Part shown: positions 32,537-38,934 of the stretch, in pieces
Position numbering within the stretch: position 1 is the stretch's first letter
Layout: every line of letters begins with the position of its first letter
Assembly (NCBI GenBank): GCA_016098155.1
Contig: JAAAJB010000337.1
Span: 1 to 38,934 of the forward strand
Direction: 5' to 3'
Length of the DNA stretch: 38,934 nucleotides
DNA from: Actinomortierella ambigua
Lineage: Eukaryota > Mortierellomycota > Mortierellomycetes > Mortierellales > Mortierellaceae
The notes under the pieces: model-generated
Seen by the model: only the letters and a program-made list of their open reading frames with translations
The model's database searches: none
Told to the model about the DNA's origin: nothing
Translations under genes and position numbers: made by a program

Positions 32537-35066
32537 ATTGTGAGTTGTCAAACGCTTATCAGATGATGGTCGACAAACCTTCTCCCCATATCGCTGGGAA
32601 CAGACGCCAACACCCACACCCACACTCGCAAAAGGCTGATTCGGCGCAAAGCAGACTGCTAATGATGCGTAGTAAAACCAGGAGCTTACTGTGCCAGACA
32701 AAGGCCTTGCATTCTGTAGGGCCCCCATTCCTGTCGTTTGACAACCCCATGACTCTCTTTTTCAACCCCCATGTTACTTGACCCCTATCTTAGCGACAGA
32801 GGAATCGGAGCTGCCGTCGATCGGTCCTGCAAGAAACCAATCAAAAGTTCACGATTAGCCCCCTTCGTGCCATTGCATAGCGTAAGCACGGCGCTAGACT
32901 AGGTAAGGTAGACGTTTTTGGTGCATCGTTTCTCAAGGAACTCGTTAGTACATGAGAGGGGGCGGGAGACCTTGGTAAGTCTTCCTTCCTTTCACTTGAC
33001 CTCATTCATTGACACTGTCCCTTCATGTTGATGCAGCCGGGGGCCCACTAAATCTAAGGGTGTCTGTCACGTCGGGTACTTTTAGATACGCTGGCCTAGT
33101 CCTCCTTGTACACAACCTGGAATTACATAGCTCGAGGGGTTTCCTTGCCTACCAGGCCCCATTCAATGTTTAGAGCACCGATGGGAGGTACGCATGCATG
33201 GCATGCGTGGTATTGTGAGGGCAAACCGCGAGCGACATACGACTCGTGGCCCTCGCCTTCTGCCCGTTCTACGACCATGACTATGACAAAACCGCGTCGG
33301 CTTTGTCTACGTAATGAATACCATCATGCCGCACTTTTGACAAATCTGTTCCATCGTTCCATTCTAGGCCCTCTAGTCGTAGCCAAAAACAAATTCCACG
33401 AAAAATTGGTCGACTTTGAAAATATAAAGACGGCGTCTTCATATCATTCCCTATCGATCTGTCCGGAAAGGGATAGATACAATGACTTGTTAGACCTGAG
33501 AACCAGGAGACTTCGCACTCGAGGTGCTACGTAACCCATCCTAGATGCGCAAGGAGTATTTTTTTTACAGCTACTGAATACACGCTAGTTCTGCCTAGTC
33601 AAGCCTATTGCATTTTTTTCAAAAGATTATTCAATTCAGGTTTACAACCACCTTTTCAATTTGATGTCAAGCATCGAGTGCGGCGTGCCAAGGCGAGTAG
33701 GTGGAGTACAGAGTGTTGCCCTTGATTTTTTTCCTTCATCTCTGAGCCATCAGCCGCGGAATGTAAGCTTGGCAAGACTCAGCGTCGGTGGTAGAGGGCT
33801 TGTCAGTCGAGCCCTTTGAGGTTGATGCTTTTTTGGAAGCAGACATAACTGGGAGACACCTTTTGTCACCAAAATGTGCTATGCTGAGGATTCGAGGTAC
33901 GATGTTGGCCCATAACAATGACCCAAAGAAATTTGTCCGGCTCGGGTTGGGCTACATGAAGAGAGTCTAGGAGGAGTCTTAGGATGGTTTTGCGTGTGGT
34001 TGGCATTGAGGCCACAACTTTGTTCAGTCTGCACACGGGAGAGAAAGGCATGATATTTTTGTCGAAAGCAAGATTGATCCCAAACAGCATGACCTATCCC
34101 TTCACAACATATCCCGCGCGCAGGAAGTTGGAGGCGATTGGGTCCTATGCATGTATTACAGAAAGATAGTGAATATCGAAGGAATATTGTTGTGCCATCT
34201 TCGGATAGACTCTTCTTGCTCAAGCTTGAAAAAAAAATAGACAGATGCAGCAGAACACCAATTGATAGGTGTAGGCAAGAAACAACCGTTTCATATTAGG
34301 ATGGCCGAGATCCTAAAAGTGTGAGAAATAGAAGCGCGCCGACGGTAGGCCCGCCATTCCGACAGAATTAGCATTATCAAGTCTTGCAGGACGCAATGCT
34401 GACCGTTGGATATCAGGGTTACGTATAAACAATCTTGACCGTTGGAAAGCTAGGGGGTTTTCCTGGACACAATCTTCCATCTTTTCTTCAAGTCGTGAAA
34501 TGGCGAATGCTAGAGTGCATGCAGCACGCATGGTTTCACTAAGAACACGCCGCGCCTCAAGGACAGACAGACACCACACTCCAAAAAAGATCTCGTCAGT
34601 TAGGAGAATCTCTGCACAATGTAGAGCCCTGCGGATTACCACAATCAATGATATGGTTTGTTTCGTCCTCATTTTGAATGCCTGTGTTACAAACAAAAAT
34701 TCATTTTCCACCAATATGCAAGCTAGAGAGGTCGACCTGCGGGAACGTTGCCCAGCCTAAATCAACTTTAGCTCATCGGATGATTATCTCTGTCCGTTGG
34801 CGGAAGCTTTTCAATGAGAGAGGCAGAAGACGATCCAGAAACTGGGGAATCCTTTGCGTAGCTCAGTCTCTGGTTGTTCGAAGCGCGTAGTCTCTTATTT
34901 TTTTCACGCTTGAGAACCTGCCTCTCATTTCCAGATTCGATACCCAACGCGCCGTCTTTTCCTTTGGCCCTTTTCTCTCTGTTGAAAGTAAACAAAAGGT
35001 AGGAAGCATGCGAAAAAACTACCAACAGAGATATAGACGAAGAAACCCAACGCCCACATCAATACG

Positions 35067-35074
35067 TATAAATA
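35067..35074 (+). promoter_or_regulatory. TATA box of the Cys-rich peptide gene
   Basis: CGTATAAATAC lies about 200 bases before the start codon at 35270. The sequence that follows is C/T/A-rich with CAACA motifs, typical of a fungal 5' leader. Confidence 0.65.
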
Positions 35075-35269
35075 CCCACTCGCCAGAACACCTTTCCCTC
35101 TCATCAACAACTTCATCCTCTTTCCAAGACACCAATCCAACTCTTCACTTCCACCCGAAAAAAAAAAACACTCAACAGTATGTATACTGGCACCACAAAG
35201 GAAGACTTTCACATAAAGTACGCTATATAGATTCCTAATCACAACAAGTCTCTTGCTTCGACGACTTAG

Positions 35270-35527
35270 ATGGTTTCCCTCACCCGCCCCTTGATTGTCG
35301 CCCTTGTGTGCCTCGTCGCTCTTACGACCGCGCAGAACCCCAAGACGGTCACTCAGGAGTTGGCCGAGTCGCCCAACCACAGCGCCGCCATTCCCGTGGA
35401 CGCGGTCATCCCCGCCGCCTTCGCTCGCGTTTGCTACCGATGCACCCGCCCTTGCTCTCACGGCCGCTGCTGCAACGGTGCGCAGTGCTGCTACATCGTC
35501 GGCAGGGGCTGCCGCTGCTGCGTTTAA
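35270..35527 (+). CDS. Secreted peptide precursor with a ten-cysteine C-terminal domain
   Basis: Single exon, 85 aa. A signal peptide spans about 1-21 (PLIVALVCLVALTTA), then a Cys-free pro-like stretch (22-53) ending in Arg53, then a 31-residue domain with ten Cys at 55, 58, 62, 67, 68, 73, 74, 81, 83 and 84. The spacing is C-x2-C-x3-C-x4-CC-x4-CC-x6-C-x-CC. The domain carries five Arg and no acidic residue, so the mature peptide would be small, basic and heavily disulfide-bonded. That layout resembles secreted Cys-knot or antimicrobial-type peptides in general, but I recognise no family and assign no activity. A TATA box upstream and AATAAA 175 bases after the stop support a real transcript. 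Codon use is GC-rich, with third-position C favoured, unlike the flanking AT-rich spacer. Confidence 0.8.
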   Translation: MVSLTRPLIVALVCLVALTTAQNPKTVTQELAESPNHSAAIPVDAVIPAAFARVCYRCTRPCSHGRCCNGAQCCYIVGRGCRCCV

Positions 35528-36492
35528 GCGATGACTCGCTTGAGTACGCTCTTCCAACAAACAGAAAAATACTTTGAGCCAGCAGTTGCTGAGAACATAT
35601 TCACAAACATACACACCCAAGGCAACAGCACCTTGTGAGGTTTCTCTCTGATGCAGAACACCGTTTTCTACATCACCATAGGATTTCACCGATCAAATTT
35701 CAATAAAACAAAAAATAAGCTGCTGCCAGTTAAACTCAAAGGTGTCACTCTGTTGAGCACTATGGTTGCTTTATTCAATGCCAAAACTTTCCATGTGGTG
35801 TTAGAACAATTGACAGGAAATCCTATCGGTCGACCGTGTACTCTAACCATCTTTCATATATCCCAAGTACCTCTTCAGTTATAGGGATCTGGATCACTAC
35901 AGCAACAAGCACGCTATTAGGCTCTCCAAAATATTTGTTATGGTTTTATGCAGGTGGACGTAGAGCTCCGATACTGCCCCAGTTCTGCACTTGGTGATCT
36001 CGTGCTACCTTCACTTGTTCTACCAGCAGGTAAGGTAATTGATGGCGAATGGTGTGAATACCACTAATATTGGTAGGCTGTTGGGTGCTCAAGCAAATAT
36101 GCACTAAGCATTTACGTCCCTTCCATGTTGAAAAACAGCATGGGGGGGGGGTAAAGTCATTCTGGTCCAAGAGGTGATGACAAAAATTTAATGTGACTTG
36201 TACAAAGCTCATGCTCAAAAGGGACTGGAACGTAAAAACTGACTCGGCATGGTACAATTGGGGCATACTGCCACTTTTTTTTGCCTACGCCTCTGCATAC
36301 GTTATTATTTTGGTGTTTGACATCAATATGGTCACTCTGCTCCGCTCCATATCCTTGGTAGAATTACATCGACCAAAGGTTCGGTGTGTTGCTCTCCGTG
36401 TATCAGTTGACTATTTCCATGTCGTTCTGTTTGATCCCTCAGCTTTGAGGCATCAGTTCTAGGCCAAGTTGCAACCATGGAAATAGGTGAAT
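35528..36492. other. Spacer between the Cys-rich peptide gene and the second Sel1 gene
   Basis: About 965 bases. It contains AATAAA at 35702-35707, probably the peptide gene's poly(A) signal, and G10 at 36142-36151. The right end should hold the 3' UTR of the Sel1 gene on the minus strand. No further gene is seen. Confidence 0.55.
35702..35707 (+). terminator. Candidate poly(A) signal of the Cys-rich peptide gene
   Basis: AATAAA in an A-rich stretch 175 bases beyond the stop codon. Confidence 0.45.
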
Positions 36493-38934
36493 TTATTCTT
36501 CATACTTCAGAACGAACTTTAGTCGTTCCTTTGCATCTGTATGTCCATGAGCAGCAGCCTTGCTGTACCAAACAGTAGCCTCCTCCACATTCTTCGCCAC
36601 GCCTCGACCTTTCTCATACAACCGACCAAGGTTGTGCTGCGCTGCTGCATATCCTCGCTCGGCTCCGTGGCGGTACAATGAGACAACATCTGAGGGATCG
36701 ATGCTTGCTTGTCTGGCGATAAAATCCGAGTTAGTCAGCCATCTGATGTGAAAGTGTGCATTCGGCTCTTGTTTCTCCGCTGCCATACGAAACAAACGAA
36801 GAGCCTCGCTGCTATCAGGATCCACCTCGAGACCAAGCTCGTACATCGAAGCGAGGTTGAACTGCGCATACGGGTTCTGCTGGTCGGCGCTCCGACGATA
36901 CCACACGAATGCTAAGCCATCGTTTTGTTCAACTCCTTTGCCCAAATCGTACTGCCATCCGACGCTGTTTTGAGCATTACCATCCCCTTGATCAGCTGCT
37001 TTGTTGAACCACTCGAAAGCCTTAATGTAGCTCTGTCCGACCCCGTTGCCTCCATCAAACATCCAAGCAAGGGACATTTGTGCCTCGATATGACCTTGTT
37101 CAGCCGCCAGGGTGTACCACTTGACCGCCTCTGAGGCATCCGGATCTAAACCTGTTTCATCTTGGTACATCCAACCAACGTGGAATTGAGCATCCTTGAT
37201 TCCTTGCTCTGCTGCCTTGGTGAACCATTGAACAATCTCGGGATTCAGACCCCAAGGGTACTGCTCGTGAGGAATACCCTGCTCTGCCGCCTTCGTGAAC
37301 CACCTGACCGCCTCGATATGGCTCTGCTCGACTCCTCGTCCCTCGTCATACATAAGACCAAGGCTCAATTGTGCTCCCTGAATGCCATGTTCTGCTGCCT
37401 TGGTGAGCCACTTCACCATTTCGATATCGCTCAGTCCGACCCCTCGGTGGTGCTCCTTCGTCTGCCTGTGATCTACATCGTCCGACAAAATCCAATGATC
37501 TGCCGCCTGAGCATACCATCTGGCCGCCTCTTCATGGTTCTGTTCAATACCTCGTCCTTCTTCATACATTGAGCCAAGGTTAAACTGTGCGGCCTTAACA
37601 TCTTGATTTGCTGCTTTGGTGAACCACTCGAATGCATCGGCATCGCTCTGATCGACTCCATTCCCTCGCAGAAACATAAACCCAAGGCTGTACTGTGCCA
37701 CACCATGCCCCTTCTCAGCGGCCAAGGTGTACCACTTCACCGCTTCGGTGTCGCTCTGCTCCGCGCCTTCTCCATTCTGATACATCCAGCCCAGGTAGTC
37801 TTCAGCTTTGGTATGACCCTGCTCTGCCGCCATGGTGAACCACTTGATCGCCTCGTCTTTGCTCTGATCAACTCCCCTTCCCTCTCTGTACATCCAGCCG
37901 AGGTTGAATTGCGCGTCCTTCATCCCTTGTTCTGCTGCCTTTGTGTACCATTTGACCGCCTCCGTGTCGCTCTGCTCAACTCCTTGGCCATAGTCATACA
38001 TCCACCCAAGTAGTTCTTGTGCAACGGAATAACCTTGCTCTGCTGCAAGGGTGTACCATTTCATTGCTTCCACATGGCTCTGATCGACACTCTGCCCATT
38101 CTGGTACATCCAACCAACGTGGAATTGAGCATCCTTGATTCCTTGCTCTGCTGCCTTGGTGAACCATTGAACAATCTCAGGATTCAGACCCAAAGGGTAC
38201 TGCCCGTGTGGGATGCCTTGCGCTGCCGCCTTCGTGAACCACTTGACCGTCTCATCGTCGCTCTGCTCAACTCCTCGTCCTTCTTGAAACATACAGCCGA
38301 CTTGGAATTGTGCTTCCTGATCTCCTTGTTCGGCCGCCATTGCGAGCCACTTGAATACTTCAGTGGCGCTCCTTTCAATGCCATTTCCTTGGTCGTACAT
38401 CCAAGCAAGCAGTTTTTGAGAAGGAACAACACCTTGTTTTGCCGCCATCGTGAGCCATTTGGCTGCCTCGATCTCGTTCTTTTCAACAACTTGTCCATCG
38501 CAGTACATCATCCCGAGGTCGTACTGCGCCCCCATATTTCCTTGCTCCGCTGCCTTGGTGAGCCACTTGACCGCCTCCCCATCGCTTTGTTTCACCGTTC
38601 GACCAAGAGAGTACCACTGACTCAGCTCATACTGTGCACTGTGATGGCCTTGGTTCGCTGCGCTGTGGTACCACCTCGATGCCTCCGCCTCGTCCGTAAT
38701 TACTCCAGTACCTCCCGCATACATACTGCCAAGCCGATATTGTGCCTCTGCACTTCCTCCCTCTGCAGCTCGCCGATACCATGACATAGCCTTGACGTTA
38801 CTCTTGAAAGCACCTTGTCCTTCGTCATACATCTTGCCGACATAGAGCTGGGCCACCGCAGATCCTTGTGAGGCTGCCTGGCGATACCACCAGAAGGCGT
38901 CCTTCTCACTCTTGTCAACACGTAGGCCATGATC
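36493..38934 (-). CDS. Sel1-repeat protein, paralogue of the left-end kinase/Sel1 gene (5' end outside window)
   Basis: The open frame runs from the right edge to a TAA at 36493-36495. It gives 813 visible residues with no start codon inside the window. It consists entirely of Sel1 repeats. The first visible residues (DHGLRVDKSEKDAFWWYR) and the last 140 residues are close to identical to the gene at 752-5290, including SADQQ.PYAQFNLASMYELG and LEVDPDSSEALRLF. By analogy a kinase domain probably lies beyond the edge, but that cannot be seen. The order of repeat types is the same, except that it has one 312-313-codon supermodule where the left gene has two. It points toward the left gene, so the two form an inverted pair. 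No frameshift or internal stop is seen, so the copy looks functional. It is likely a protein-interaction scaffold. Confidence 0.88.
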   Translation of the reverse strand, partial: DHGLRVDKSEKDAFWWYRQAASQGSAVAQLYVGKMYDEGQGAFKSNVKAMSWYRRAAEGGSAEAQYRLGSMYAGGTGVITDEAEASRWYHSAANQGHHSAQYELSQWYSLGRTVKQSDGEAVKWLTKAAEQGNMGAQYDLGMMYCDGQVVEKNEIEAAKWLTMAAKQGVVPSQKLLAWMYDQGNGIERSATEVFKWLAMAAEQGDQEAQFQVGCMFQEGRGVEQSDDETVKWFTKAAAQGIPHGQYPLGLNPEIVQWFTKAAEQGIKDAQFHVGWMYQNGQSVDQSHVEAMKWYTLAAEQGYSVAQELLGWMYDYGQGVEQSDTEAVKWYTKAAEQGMKDAQFNLGWMYREGRGVDQSKDEAIKWFTMAAEQGHTKAEDYLGWMYQNGEGAEQSDTEAVKWYTLAAEKGHGVAQYSLGFMFLRGNGVDQSDADAFEWFTKAANQDVKAAQFNLGSMYEEGRGIEQNHEEAARWYAQAADHWILSDDVDHRQTKEHHRGVGLSDIEMVKWLTKAAEHGIQGAQLSLGLMYDEGRGVEQSHIEAVRWFTKAAEQGIPHEQYPWGLNPEIVQWFTKAAEQGIKDAQFHVGWMYQDETGLDPDASEAVKWYTLAAEQGHIEAQMSLAWMFDGGNGVGQSYIKAFEWFNKAADQGDGNAQNSVGWQYDLGKGVEQNDGLAFVWYRRSADQQNPYAQFNLASMYELGLEVDPDSSEALRLFRMAAEKQEPNAHFHIRWLTNSDFIARQASIDPSDVVSLYRHGAERGYAAAQHNLGRLYEKGRGVAKNVEEATVWYSKAAAHGHTDAKERLKFVLKYEE
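37163..37266 (-). repeat. Copy A of a near-identical repeat within the Sel1 gene
   Basis: Bases 37163-37239 match 38102-38178 without a difference (77 bases), and similarity continues to about 37266. It encodes the short unit and the start of the next repeat (LNPEIVQWFTKAAEQGIKDA). The offset is 939 bases, one supermodule. Confidence 0.9.
38102..38205 (-). repeat. Copy B of a near-identical repeat within the Sel1 gene
   Basis: Partner of 37163-37266, on the same strand. It marks the other boundary of the single supermodule in this paralogue. Confidence 0.9.

Larger units (their letters stand above)
31582..35269. other. Long gene-poor spacer
   Basis: 3.7 kb without a recognised gene. It contains a CT-rich leader of the ART gene (31582-31680), G10 at 32057-32066, (AAAG)6 at 32435-32458 and (GA)n at 32501-32536. 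On the minus strand, open frames at 34714-34313 (133 codons), 34223-33879 and 34090-33866 have balanced amino-acid composition. They could be remnants of a gene, but no motif is recognisable. The last 200 bases are the promoter of the Cys-rich peptide gene. Confidence 0.5.

Noticed and set aside
34852..34890. GCGTAGCTCAGT...GGTTGTTCGA, reminiscent of tRNA D and T arms
   Set aside because: The arms are too close together, and no acceptor or anticodon stem can be drawn. No tRNA or rRNA was found in the window.
34925..35689. 254-codon open frame on the minus strand
   Set aside because: It lies antisense to the Cys-rich peptide gene and its promoter. Ala/Val/Arg-rich sequence appears exactly where the sense gene is GC-rich, and no motif is seen.

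Overview
This window is eukaryotic nuclear DNA. Coding regions are interrupted by short GT-AG introns (72 to 185 bases), intergenic regions are rich in homopolymer tracts, and every recognisable family is fungal or general eukaryotic. Tandem Sel1 proteins fused to a TKL-type kinase, F-box/LRR proteins, a T5orf172 (DUF1766) protein and small secreted Cys-rich proteins together suggest an early-diverging fungus of the Mucoromycota/Mortierellomycota type. That placement is inference, because no marker gene fixes the taxon.

Layout, left to right. 752-5290 (+): protein kinase with about 26 Sel1 repeats. 5291-7041: spacer with a reverse-transcriptase relic. 7042-10140 (+): alpha-N-acetylglucosaminidase (GH89, NAGLU type). 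10141-10719: convergent spacer holding a near-perfect 128-bp palindrome. 10720-13648 (-): nine-exon GPI mannosyltransferase 4 (SMP3/PIGZ). 13649-14306: divergent promoter region with a 21-bp direct repeat. 14307-19809 (+): five-exon Y-complex nucleoporin Nup120/Nup160. 20005-20596 (-): small four-helix membrane protein (DUF6463-like). 22112-22408 (-): secreted 6-Cys protein. 24072-26243 (-): F-box/LRR protein. 26438-28903 (-): three-exon T5orf172/GIY-YIG-like protein with Cys/His clusters. 30514-31581 (-): ADP-ribosyltransferase-like domain followed by six acidic CCHC zinc knuckles. 35270-35527 (+): secreted peptide with ten Cys in its last 31 residues. 36493-38934 (-): a second Sel1 protein, cut by the window edge, which is a close paralogue of the first gene.

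Two kinds of content are interleaved. The centre (7-20 kb) is a conserved housekeeping block: glycoside hydrolysis, GPI anchor synthesis and the nuclear pore. The two ends and 20-39 kb are accessory: an inverted pair of kinase/Sel1 paralogues about 31 kb apart, secreted Cys-rich peptides, an F-box protein and two zinc-cluster proteins. I see no operon-like logic. The strongest candidate for something undescribed is the ART-like/six-knuckle protein at 30.5-31.6 kb, followed by the 936/939-bp higher-order repeats in the Sel1 genes and the palindrome between two convergent genes.

Exon boundaries were placed by hand from splice consensus, reading-frame continuity and remembered family conservation. 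No alignment was run.
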